Assembly: GCA_949128115.1 (NCBI GenBank)
Contig: OX421964.1
Span: forward strand, 46,540,601 to 46,604,600
Source: Anaspis maculata
Lineage: Eukaryota; Arthropoda; Insecta; Coleoptera; Scraptiidae
Length of the DNA: 64,000 nucleotides
Reading direction: 5' to 3'
The notes under the pieces are model-generated. The model was not told the origin of the DNA. It was given only the letters and a program-made list of their open reading frames with translations, and ran no database searches. How positions within the stretch are numbered: position 1 is the first letter of the stretch; the number at the start of each line of letters is the position of its first letter. Below, piece by piece: positions 35,201-45,476 of the stretch. Made by a program: the position numbers and the translations under genes.

Positions 35201-35438
35201 GGGGCCAGCGAATCGACGCCAAGTAATAATTGTATCTAGACAGTAATGATATTGATAGAATTTTTTTCAAACCGAAACATCAATTAATTATCAAATCAGA
35301 GGCGAAGATACTTGCTTGTTGGAGCCTTGAAGCAACCTCCATATCGACAAGCAATCATAACGTCTACGCAGTCGTCAAGTGCCTGAAAATGTCATGAATT
35401 TGGCGCCCCCTAGTACCAGGGATTAGTATTTCCATTTC
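29233..35438. other. Long stretch without convincing gene or intact mobile element
   Basis: Only short ORFs occur. A 124-codon ATG ORF at 33524-33898 lacks recognisable domains. A diverged direct repeat links 32395-32560 with ~32985-33130 (CTCAAAATCC/CTCAAAACCC and GCGATTTT...). A 12-C run lies at 32928-32939. The part 33900-34800 is rich in TAATTA/ATTAAT-type motifs and low in repeats, as in insect non-coding regulatory DNA; that reading is inference. Confidence 0.4.
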
Positions 35439-35441
35439 CAG

Positions 35442-35620
35442 GGCCGCTATTCTTGAATCGTGTGAGAAAAGTCCCTGGGAGTAAAATACATTCCGCAGTA
35501 CACACATGTAGCGAATGTTGCCTAAAATCGTGGTTTTTAGGCAACTTTCGCTACAGAAGTGTAGTACGGATTATATAAAACTCCCAGGGACTTTTCTCAC
35601 ACGATTCAAGAACTGCGGTC
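35442..35620. mobile_element. Palindromic CWG-MITE, copy 3
   Basis: 179 bp, flanked by CAG (35439-35441, 35621-35623). Same family and orientation as the copies at 5614 and 38997. Confidence 0.92.
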
Positions 35621-36420
35621 CAGGGAGAGTTTTCTAGTGGTTCTACTAATAGTGCGGGAAGTAAGGGGAACCACCTTGCAACTTGTGAAACAAGCACAAA
35701 AATTGGTACACTTAATCTTCAAAGTACTCCGAACAAGACTGGGGATGGTACCCAGCAAAATTTTTCCCAGAAGGGCTGTCTCAGAGCCTCTATGTTGTCC
35801 CTGGAGCCCTAAGGTCTATCTTCGAAACGGCAAGTGATGTCAACATACTCCAAACTTCCTTTTCACTTGAGTTACTCGCAGGTGATGAACACAGATTGTA
35901 TAAACTGATCTGAACATCCCGTTCACCAATTGCCTATCTTTCAGGGGTAAAATTGAGAAATCTGTCAGTGGGGGCTACTTCATTTAAGCGTTATTGGCTG
36001 ATACGTGCAATCGTGCATATACCTTGCGCTTTGTGATACAGCCACGAAATTTTGTACTTTTCTCGTGGCCAACGAGCTAGAACTTTTGGCCAACAAAAAA
36101 AATTGTACACCCACTCTTCGAAGTAGGTACCCAGAACAAGACCGGAGATGGTACCTAGTCGAACCTTCCCGCCAAATTGTCTCTGGAGCCCTACGGCATA
36201 TTCCTAAAACGGCAAGTGATATCGACGTTCTGAAAATGTTCTTTCCGATTATGAGAACTCCCAGGTGAATGATAAAGGTTCTATGAACACATCCAAATCT
36301 CCCGTTCACCGGTTGCCTAACTTTTAGGGGCTAAATTAAAAAATAACTTAGTGACTACTATATTTCGGGAACTAAGAGCTAAAATACGCATACCTATGTC
36401 TTGTCCTTCGTGAAACTGGA

Positions 36421-36605
36421 CGAACTCCACGAGGAGCGGTCGTGGCCGAGTGGTATAGGTGATGGCAAGCTGACCCACTCGTGCTGCGCTGTGTGGGTTC
36501 GAATCCCGCTACATCCATGGATATTTTGTGCTGTTCCCAAGGTTGCATGGTAGAGCAGCTTATAGCTGAATGTCGCCTCGTTAAATAAGTCAATTAAAAA
36601 AAAAA
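36421..36605 (+). repeat. tRNA-derived SINE (Ser/Leu-type head)
   Basis: The A box TGGCCGAGTGGT and B box GGTTCGAATCC are at tRNA spacing, with a long variable-arm region as in class II tRNAs, then a body with TTTTGTGCTGTT and an A-rich tail (A10). Flanks AAACTGGACG and AAACTGACGG look like a target duplication. The neighbouring tandem unit ends CGTGAAACTAGCGAAAACTT with no insertion, giving a natural empty site. Confidence 0.8.
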
Positions 36606-36888
36606 CTGACGGAAACTTTTGTAATTGCACTCTTCATAGTACCTGAAACAAAACTGAGGATGGTACCTAGTCGAATCTTTTCCCCAAAATCCATACCGCC
36701 CCCACCAAATTGTCTTTGGAGCCCTAATACGGCACATTTTCGAAACGGCACGTGATATCGACATTCTGAATAGCTCTTTCTGATTGTAAGAACTTCCAGG
36801 TGACGGATAGAGATTTGGTATATGAACTCATCTGAATTTCCCGTTTATCGGTTGCCTAACTTTTAGGGGCTGAATAAAAAATAACTCA

Positions 36889-37054
36889 AGGTGCGTTCAG
36901 TCAGCTTATTTAACCGCAAGTTTTAATTTTAGTCGCAAGCGCAGAGACGCCCATTGGCTCTTATGAACCAGCCTCCTCAGAACAGCCAATGAGCGATGCA
37001 GCGCTTACGACTAAAATTGAAACTTGCGGCTAAATAAGCTGACTGAACGCACCT
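36889..37054. mobile_element. 166-bp PIF/Harbinger-type MITE
   Basis: Long near-perfect inverted ends begin AGGTGCGTTCAGTCAGCTTA. It is flanked by TCA (36886-36888) and TTA (37055-37057). The paralogous tandem unit reads ATAACTTAGTGACT without the insert, so the original target was TTA and the left copy has one substitution. TTA fits the TWA target of PIF/Harbinger. Confidence 0.88.
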
Positions 37055-37540
37055 TTAGTGACTATTAAGTATATTTCGGGAGCTAAAAGCTAAAACACGC
37101 ATACCCATATCTTGTCCTTCGTGAAACTAGCGAAAACTTTTGTTAATGCACAATAGGCTATAACGGGTAAGGTAGAGTAATCGGAATACCAGAGGGACGT
37201 GTGGTCGGAGCCTAACTGTGCGACCTGAGTTTATCCAGTGGCGCAACCATTCTGGTCTCCAGCGAAAATGTTTTGTTGGAATTAAGTTCAATGATCATTT
37301 GTGGAAGTACAGGAACAATGAAAATTGGTCCCTTCGTTTCGGTTTTTTTGAGTGCGCATGTCTGGCGCGAATTTCATAGTTTCGTACACCGATATTGAAA
37401 ACTAACACTAAAAAATATTGCAGTGCACCTAAAATTCCACAAATAATTTGGTTGAATGTTAAATACCATTTTTTATATTCAAAGGAAATGTTTCATTGAA
37501 ATTAGGTTCAATGATCATTTGTGGAAGTTCAGGAACAACG

Positions 37541-38380
37541 AAAATGGCAACAGCGCTCAAAACAACAAGACATCGGCGCCAACTGTCACTTGTGACAATT
37601 ATGAGGTCTGTTCCATCAGGAGTCCCTAACTGTCCGTGGACGTCAGCAGCATGCGGATTACGATTTTGGCGTTCCATAAATCGTAATGCGCAGGCTGCTG
37701 ACGTCCACGGACAGTCAGGGACTCCTGATGGAACAGACCTATGATCACACTTGTCGTTTCTACCTAACCTACATTTCATTAGCTCATGTTTTGAGGAAAG
37801 GACAGAACCTGTTGAAAATGGCTGTATCGAGAAGGAAGTTCAAAGAAGCTACAAAGAGATGCATTTACGGTATGTGTAAAAGTGACAGCCAGGAACCAGC
37901 TGTTGGTCAGGCGGCTAGACAGAGCATGCAGCGTTGCCATTCAACTGACAGATGTACGAAAGTTTTCAAAATTTGGAGCCTTCAAGCATGCGCACCTGCC
38001 CAAACGAAGTAGCCTATGGCAACAGCGCTCGAAACAACAAGAAATCGGTGCCAACTGTCACTTGTAACAATTATTATGACACTGATGCACGATGTAGCAC
38101 TGATGCTTGTTTCTACTTAACCTCCATTTCATTTACTCATGTTTTGACGGAAGAACACAATTGTCGAAAATTGTTTTACCGAGAAGGAAGTTCAAAGGAG
38201 CTACGAAGAGATGCGTTAACGGTGTGTGTAAAAGTGACAGCCAGGAACCAGTAGCTGGTTAGGGGCTAGACAGAGCATGCAGCGTTGCCATTCAAATGAC
38301 AGGTGTACAAAAGTTTCTAAAATTTGGCGCTTTCACACATGTGCACCTGTACTGCCCAAAAGAAATAGCCTAGTATTACT
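37541..38380. repeat. Tandem ~351-bp repeat (two units plus partial)
   Basis: AAAAGTGACAGCCAGGAACC occurs at ~37877 and ~38228 (351 bp apart), and GGCAACAGCGCTC at 37546 and 38018. Flanking blocks are collinear, so this is a direct tandem duplication with a partial first unit. A shorter direct repeat (TTCAATGATCATTTGTGGAA at ~37289 and ~37508) precedes it. Short ORFs are unsupported. Confidence 0.75.
37605..37739. mobile_element. 135-bp hairpin MITE with 5-bp target duplication
   Basis: Arms of ~60 bp, beginning GGTCTGTTCCATCAGGAGTC, pair with only about three mismatches around an 11-base loop. It is flanked by TATGA on both sides (37600-37604, 37740-37744). The corresponding place in the next tandem unit (CAATTATTATGACAC, ~38068) lacks it. 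Confidence 0.85.
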
Positions 38381-38993
38381 AACAGGGCAGGACTTTGCTT
38401 CATTACTCACTGACCGCGAGAGTAGTGGCCTTAGGGTAGGACGAGACGGGTGATCGCTCGGGGCGCAAGCTTATAGGGACGGAAAAATCGCGGTTGAAAT
38501 CAAAAAAATTGATAATTCACGAAAGTAAAAAACGACTTGCCAGCGGCGATCACCGAATCTGCTTCTGTAAAAGCACACAGAGCTCGATTATTGCAAGAAA
38601 ATACTTCATTTTTGCTCGCTTCGCTCGCGGACCCAACGTAGGCGCGGCGGTTTCGCATTCTTGCCCGGGGCGTCAAAATTGCTAAGGCCGGCACTGCGCG
38701 CGAGTAGATAAATGCAATTATGCACACTTGTTGTTGTTGTTGCTGAAGAAACACTGTTTTTGATCACAAACATTTTCAAAATATAGCCATCCAAAATTAC
38801 AACCTATCAAAGTGACCAATTTTTTTAGTCGAACCGCTTCAAAAACACCATCAATCAAGTTATCATATATTTAAATCGAGATTTAAACAAAATGTAAGAG
38901 AGTTTTTTTCTCAACTTAACTGAAGTTGTATCTTCGTCTATAAGGTAATCACTATCAAAATTCTTATGTAGGTAAATCATTAGCTACAAGAAC
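38381..38993. other. Intergenic, no gene seen
   Basis: A block at ~38608-38700 with CTCGCTTCGCTCGC resembles one at ~57405-57420, probably a dispersed repeat. No supported ORF. Confidence 0.4.
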
Positions 38994-38996
38994 CTG

Positions 38997-39175
38997 GGCC
39001 GCTATTCTTGAATCGTGTGAGAAAAGTCCCTGGGAGTAAAATACATTCCGCAGTACACTAATGCAGCGAATGTTGTCTAAAATCGTCGTTTTCAGGCAAT
39101 TTTCGCTACAGAAGTGTAGTACGGATTATATAAAACTCCCAGGGACTTTTCTCACACGACTCAAGAATAGCGGCC
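38997..39175. mobile_element. Palindromic CWG-MITE, copy 4
   Basis: 179 bp, flanked by CTG (38994-38996, 39176-39178). Same orientation as copies 2 and 3. Confidence 0.92.
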
Positions 39176-39784
39176 CTGTAAATTTGACTTGAGGGTGCCG
39201 GTTAAATTACACAATTAGTTTGAAAGTTAGCCGTCTGAGGGCGCGACCAGTATCGTTGATGGATTTAAAGTTTGACATACTCATGTCGAGTTTGCCGCGC
39301 GAGTTGCCGCGTTCGTCTGTATATTTATTTTTATTTTATTTAATTATTTATACTTCACAATGATGACCTTAGCCTAAGGTATTTTACAATCTTTGAATGT
39401 CGATGATACATAAATTCTGGCAGCAACATTACATCCGCATCAGGCCTCTGGAAGTCCTGGAACTATACACCGATCCCATCACGATATCAACTCGGGAACC
39501 CCCTGCGTGTGCCGGTGTCATGGGGAAATTTTGCTTGGGGTTTGGACATAATTGGCTATTCTGGTAGTAGGTTGTTTAACTTATAGTAGGCTGAACTGCA
39601 CATGTCTGGGTCAACGGTTTAGACCTACTCATTGTGTGTTACCCGTTTGACTGTTTGTGTTGATTCAGTTGTTTACGAAATCTGTGCTTGTTGAGGTTAA
39701 TTTTCAGTTCTGTCTTGTGAGTTTCATACAAATCTCAAACTTTGACAGACGAAATTGACAGAATAGCGTGCAGAGTAGGTAATG

Positions 39785-39970
39785 GGTGCTTTCCACCTAG
39801 ACGGTACAAATACTACCAGACGGCACATGTTCCATCGTGTGGCACAAAATTTTAGGTGATCCAATGAACGGCACAGAACCGAGTAGGAACACGTAGATGG
39901 AAAGCACCGTTTGGCACCTGCACATGCGTAAATGGCAGGTGTACCGAACTTGGGGCTAGGTGGAAAGCAC
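39785..39970. mobile_element. MITE with GGTGCTTTCCACCTAG end
   Basis: The inverted ends GTGCTTTCCACCTAG and CTAGGTGGAAAGCAC match without mismatch, with a further GATGGAAAGCACCG inside at ~39897. The ends resemble those at 13687 and 5909. A target duplication is not clear. Confidence 0.65.
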
Positions 39971-40412
39971 GCAATATGTACCGATGCCAGTCAGAATTGC
40001 CAACCTCAATTTTGAATATAGTTGTATTGCGTGCGCACTGGGTCCCAAATTCCCCGACGGGATAGGTGTATTGTAGGTATGGCCTGTGTCGCTTCCAATC
40101 TATTTTCCTACTCTAACTTATTGAAACCACATCGGGTTGCTTCACACTGCTGCTTCCGTTGTAAATGGAAACACTAGAGACTTGAAGAGACACAGCACAC
40201 TGAAACCAGCTGGTTTTATTCCGACTGTCGTGCTGCATCATGTGGCTCGCCAGCGAGCCCAACACCTTCGCCCTGTACCTACCAACACTTGGTGCATTCG
40301 AACCATCCGATTCGATCGGTCGCAAAGTGTTTCGACAATGTATGATGTTTCAATTTTTTTTTCATCTAATTTGTTTTCATTTCAACATTTTCCAAGACAT
40401 TTTTTAAGAAAT

Positions 40413-40448
40413 CGGGTGGGCACGCGGGTGGGCACGCGGGTGGGCACC
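40413..40448. repeat. 12-bp tandem repeat, three units
   Basis: CGGGTGGGCACG is repeated three times. Open frames through it gain repeated peptides (VGTR, PPAC) that are artefacts of the repeat. Confidence 0.8.
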
Positions 40449-42379
40449 TATGATTTAAGGGGAGGCACGTGCCCACCCTGGCGCCGTCGCTGGACTCTGA
40501 CGACTTGCAAATTTTAACACGTTTTGTCAAAAAACGTCTGAGACTTTTATGTCTGGTCGCAGCTAGGAGTCGCAGCTGTCGGATATCTTGCCATCTTGCC
40601 AAAACCAATGCCAGCTCGAGAAATGTCACCGGTTGAGTGTCTCTGGGACTGTTCAGTCAACTGTACAAAGGAGGGTGCCATCATTGTTGACGTGCATCTT
40701 CATGACTCATTTTTATTTTTATAGATCTCAACATTTATTAAGTTGGCTTAGCAAAAAGTGAGAATACTTTTCCGACTGGAGCATTTTGATTCTTTGGCTG
40801 ACATCATGGAGTAGCTGACATACATGAAATCATGAAAAATTCAAATGTTCACAAAAAAAATACCGCTTCGACTGATGGTGGTCTGGACTACAAAATATGC
40901 GCGAGCGTTACTTTGGCATTTTAATAGACAGATACCTATTTAAGACTTTAATTAATGTTGTTACATGATAAACTAAACATCGGTAGGCGTGTCCAGCCGT
41001 GATTGAGCTGGGAAAAACAATTCCCGAGATGTGAGCGAGCCTCCCTGCTCGTCCAATTTCAACGTCATATTAATTAACTAACTTCGCCCTCTTCTACTAC
41101 ATAGCTCACACTCTACAATTTCCATTCATGGTTTGGCCATAATTACTAATTATGTCCAGAGCACGATGGACGGTTAAAAGCGTCGAAAAAACGAGCACAC
41201 GTAATAGAGAAACGAGTTACTGAAAAACCATCACTTTTTAGGAGGCTGTCAAGAACTTTAATTTGTGTGAAACTGCAGGTCAAACATCATATTAAATTTA
41301 AGTAATTTGTGTTTATAGTTCGTGAATCCATCACAAGGAGGTAGACTAGGCGCAGGTATTTCAAATGAATAGGTACCTATGTGTGTATTGTGACAGAGAA
41401 TTTCAGAGATGCTTTCTCTGCTGGATATAAATGGGTAAATTATTATTGACACAAACGAAATAGATACAGCTATTAGCTTCTGCGCCCGGACCTAAGGCAG
41501 TTGTCAGCAGGAGTAGTTCATAGAATAAAAAGTCGATTTATTTTGACTATTAACAATCGTAATCATGTATCTAATTACACGAAGCTATTGTAGAGTCATC
41601 AAGGTGCGGCGGGCTCTTGATACCCGAAAAAGTGGTTCCTTTCGCACTTTGATTAAGTTGTTGAATTGGCTGTTGATAGATACCTGAGTAGGTACATTGA
41701 AAAAATCTCCAGTGACCAAAACCATAGCTAAAATATCTAATCATAAGTGGGTAAGTGGACTTACCTAATCATAATTTTGTATTTTGTTTTGTATCTTACA
41801 TCTATAAGTGCGTCCCAGATTGCTTGATTGTGGCTGTTTCTTCTACTTCCAGACCAAATCTAGAGAGAAACTGACCGAAGTGTTCCGACCTTGATTTTTG
41901 TGAAATGTTGATAGTTGAAAATCACACTCCGAGCTCGAGCTTTATCCATTGGGCACCTGTGGTCCGGGGTCTGGCGAAATTCCGATGTATCGGCTACTTG
42001 GCGGCCTCAGTGCTTGGATCGACCGAGCAACAAGCATCCAAGCATTACATTACGGCTCGGTGAGTCCAGCTGGTTTCAGAAAGGGGTGATAGTGATACAA
42101 TCGGCCCAAAAGCGAGACCTACGTGCCCGATGGAACTATGTTCCAGAATCCAGATGTCGTCTATTCTGTATCTCGTAACGATCTCGTATATGCATGCTAT
42201 CTTTGTCTGTATCTATGAATCCCCTATACCTCCCTCTCTGTCTATCTAGGGTTAACAAGTCGTTACGAGGTACCTACATAATAGTCCTGAATGTATCAGC
42301 AAAGATTGACATTTTACTGACGAAAAAGGCCCATAATTTTTTTTTGTCTGTAAATTATGTTGTGAAACAGTAATTCTTT
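40449..42379. other. No convincing gene or element
   Basis: Short ORFs only. Sequence at 41050-41170 and 41520-41600 is AT-rich and low in repeats. Confidence 0.4.
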
Positions 42380-42382
42380 CAG

Positions 42383-42562
42383 GGTCGCTATTCTTGAATC
42401 CCTGTGAGAAAAGTCCCTGGAAGTTTTATATAATCCGTAATACACTTCTGTAGCGAAAGTTGCCTAAAAACCACGATTTTAGGCAACATTCGCTACATCA
42501 GTGTACTGCGGGATGTATTTTACTCCCAGGGACTTTTCTCACACGATTCAAGAATAGCGGCC
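42383..42562. mobile_element. Palindromic CWG-MITE, copy 5
   Basis: 180 bp, flanked by CAG (42380-42382, 42563-42565); same orientation as copy 1. The left end has GGTCGC in place of GGCCGC and a small change after TTGAATC. Confidence 0.92.
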
Positions 42563-42569
42563 CAGGTAA

Positions 42570-44340
42570 TCTTTTGTGCAGAATAATATTTATTCGTTAA
42601 ATTTTTTTTAATTCTTTTGAATTTTGAGGTAAAAACTATTCAGAATAACAAAATGCATAATTTATTGTGGAAATGGAATACATATAGGGTAGGTAGTTGA
42701 TAGTTGGGAAATTTATGCGACGCACTCTGTATACGGCACGAGGTAGAAAATTCTGAATTATGCTAACATACCTAATCAGAAGTTGAGAAAAAAATCGTTC
42801 AAGGGAATTGAAGAGGTACTGTACCTGAATGTATGGCTGAGGATTGACTCAGCACTAGCTGTTTATTTTCTCAAGAGCAGTAACATCAAAAAAAGTCAAA
42901 ATTAAATTAATTGAAAAGAATTAGTCTTGTGCTACATTGTTTGTATTTATATCGGTCGTGTTCTCACATAATTCGCTGTAATAAGCCGGGTGATGAAGGC
43001 GGCATGTTCGAGAAAGGGTGCGCCATTATTCATGGGTCTTCGCCGCCCGCTAATTGCCTGCATCGGGCCTAATTGTGCCCTATGGACTCCCACTGAGACC
43101 GTGCGTTAGTCTCTCGGCAAAAAATTAACCTTTGAGAAAATTCGATCAACATAAATCCAATAATGCTATTAACGATTATAACTGCGCTAAATGGTGTTTG
43201 TTAATTTTTTTCACTCGGTGGATTTTATCGACTTTACAGCAAACATTGAAGCTAATGATCGCGGCAATTATTAACTATCGAGCGTTTTGCAGGCGGGGAC
43301 GAATTAGAATCCATTTGAATTCTTCATATCCCATCACTCTGCATGTATCCAGCACAAGTCTAAAGGAGCTCACCCATCCGACGGATGCCCAGGAACTTGT
43401 GCAAATTAATCCCAATGGTAATTTCCCCTAATTTCTCCGCACTTACGTTCCGCGTAATAACAGCATTTATCCAGAGATTAAATTAATTTCCTTATACCTA
43501 GCTGTCCAATTATTATTCTCGTAAAACTATAATGTTTTTCCTGTCATAAAACCCCGGTCTTCTGACCATAAGTAACTTAAAAAATCGGTCTTACAGTCTG
43601 TTGGTATACCTATAATACTCCACTGTTATGAATATATTTACGGATTTCTGAAAGGACCGCAATTTAGTTTGAAACTAAATAAAATCGTAAAAACTAATAT
43701 AATTTACATACGAGATACTCGCCCCGGCGCCAGTTCTTAATAAACAATGCACTATATCTTTCCCCATTGGACAGGACAGCTATAAATTCATTCATATCAT
43801 TACATTTACTGTCGACATTAAAACAAATTTGTAAACAGACAGATCCAACCGGTAAATAATACCTGACCAACGGGCAGGGTGGCAAAGGCCCGAATTATCA
43901 TAACTAGCTTGTTAGTTTTCGGAACGTAAAGAACAGGATGGCGCTATGGATTCATCAGTCATAACTGAGCTGGTAGTCCTGAAAAAAACTAAACGAGCGC
44001 CAGAATAATTTAATTTGAAAATGTATTATGAATATTGAATATGTATAGATTATAAGTATTATAATAATTTTAATTGTTACTGTATGGATCGATCTAGCAT
44101 AATGATATATTTTTTCATAATTACAACTACCTATTATAGGTAGGTGTGCAACTGTTGGAAAATATATCCGATCTCCCTTCTATCGTGCGCATTTACAGAA
44201 CTTTCGAAAGGCTGACAAAAAAAAAGTTGACTGGATTGGGTGGTTGTCTTTATAGAACCAATCCGATTTTCGAAAAGAGATTTAGGTATCAGCAGCTACG
44301 GGCTGCTTTTTAGAACATCGAAAGTGCTTTCTGGGGCATG
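42570..44340. other. No convincing gene; low-repeat DNA
   Basis: The part 42940-43560 is low in repeats and holds motifs such as CTAATTGCCTGCATC, CCTAATTGTG and TTAATTTCC, like homeodomain-rich regulatory DNA. An ORF of 99 codons at 43132 has no recognisable domain. Confidence 0.35.
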
Positions 44341-44344
44341 ATTA

Positions 44345-44475
44345 CCGGGTGTTTATAAATGTCTGTTATCATATCGCCTTTGGAATCTCCTATCACTCTT
44401 TCAAATTGTGCTTTTCACTGCGACTTTTGGCCTGACCAAAGCCTGCCGCGATCAGAGACGTTTATAAACACCCGG
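44345..44475. mobile_element. 131-bp MITE with CCGGGTGTTTATAAA ends
   Basis: Inverted ends CCGGGTGTTTATAAATGTCT and AGACGTTTATAAACACCCGG are flanked by TA (44343-44344, 44476-44477), as for Tc1/mariner-type MITEs. Confidence 0.85.
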
Positions 44476-44594
44476 TATATCCAGCCCTCTACTGAATATG
44501 CCCTATTTCTCACGGATTCATGCGCACTTCGTTTTCTGTGAAGAAGCGATTATAACATGAGGTCTCATAGGACATTGGCAAGTACATTTTGGGA

Positions 44595-45335
44595 TAAAGA
44601 AGATGGAAAATTTTGCGTCACGGTTCTTCTTCTGGACCATGGAAAAATGGAAAGAGATACACGAAAATTGTTAATGACAAAGTTGTAAAGAGTTTGATGA
44701 TTTACAAAAAAGTCTGTTAACAATTCGGGCCCAAGCCGGCCCTGTACTCACAACCGATCGGGTCGCATCCATACCCCACCCGAGTCCATACGAGAGAGAG
44801 CATCTGCGCAGTCAAGAACGCGGCAAGGGAAAAGTATGGAGGATGAACGTCGTTGTTGATGTAACATGTCATCTGTATTTGCCATGAATTTCTGTAATCT
44901 GAAAAGTTTCGCTAGTAAACCTTGTTAATTTAAATCTTCGTTGCTTTTCCCACGAGCCAGAGCTATCCCGCTCTCATCGGAGCTAATAAGTCTAACTTCT
45001 TCACTTTAGCCGGCTATGGCCAGCAGCGAGAGTATAGAAAAAGAGACATATTAATGATTGCAAAAGGTCCCACAGATTTTTTTTGCATAAGTTCATTTTG
45101 GGGATCCTAATAGAAAAGTCAAACTTACAACCTTGTATGACCCCTGGGACCTTGGTGAAAAAATTGAGAAGATGGAAAATCTTGCGCGGTGGCTTTACTC
45201 TTGGAACGATGGGCGGACAGAAAGAGATATAAATGAAAATTGCCAGGACAAAGTTAATGCGCAATGTATTTTTCGGATGTACCACCAGATTCAGAATTGA
45301 CTAGAAAAAGTTGACGACAAAGTTGTAAAGAGCTT
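44595..45335. repeat. Diverged ~567-bp direct repeat
   Basis: GAAGATGGAAAATTTTGCG near 44599 recurs as GAAGATGGAAAATCTTGCG near 45169, followed in both by GGAACGATG/GGACCATGG, GAAAGAGATA and GACAAAGTTGTAAAGAG. Non-coding by appearance. Confidence 0.6.
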
Positions 45336-45476
45336 GATCCTGAGTTACCTACTGAGTAATGGGGTGGAAACGAGCTCAAAATAGTTGAGCTCCAGTTACG
45401 ACGTTGGAGACTGTTGCATCCGAAGACTTGTTGAATTGCAGAAAGACGGGTCTTTTTTTGCCTACCTTTTTTATTA

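Larger units (their letters stand above)
35660..37140. repeat. Array of three diverged ~370-400-bp tandem units
   Basis: Three units in direct orientation share the landmarks GATGGTACC (35744, 36145, 36659), a 'TGGAGCCCTA' block, AACGGCA(A/C)GTGAT, and a TTTYAGGGGYTAAA block (~35939, 36322, 36857), ending in CTTGTCCTTCGTGAAACT in units 2 and 3. The third spacing is larger because a SINE (36421-36605) lies between units 2 and 3; a Harbinger MITE (36889-37054) sits in unit 3. No protein is evident. Confidence 0.8.

Noticed and set aside
36431..36515. Ser/Leu-type tRNA gene
   Set aside because: It has A and B boxes but is followed by a SINE body and A tail with flanking duplications; it is a SINE head.
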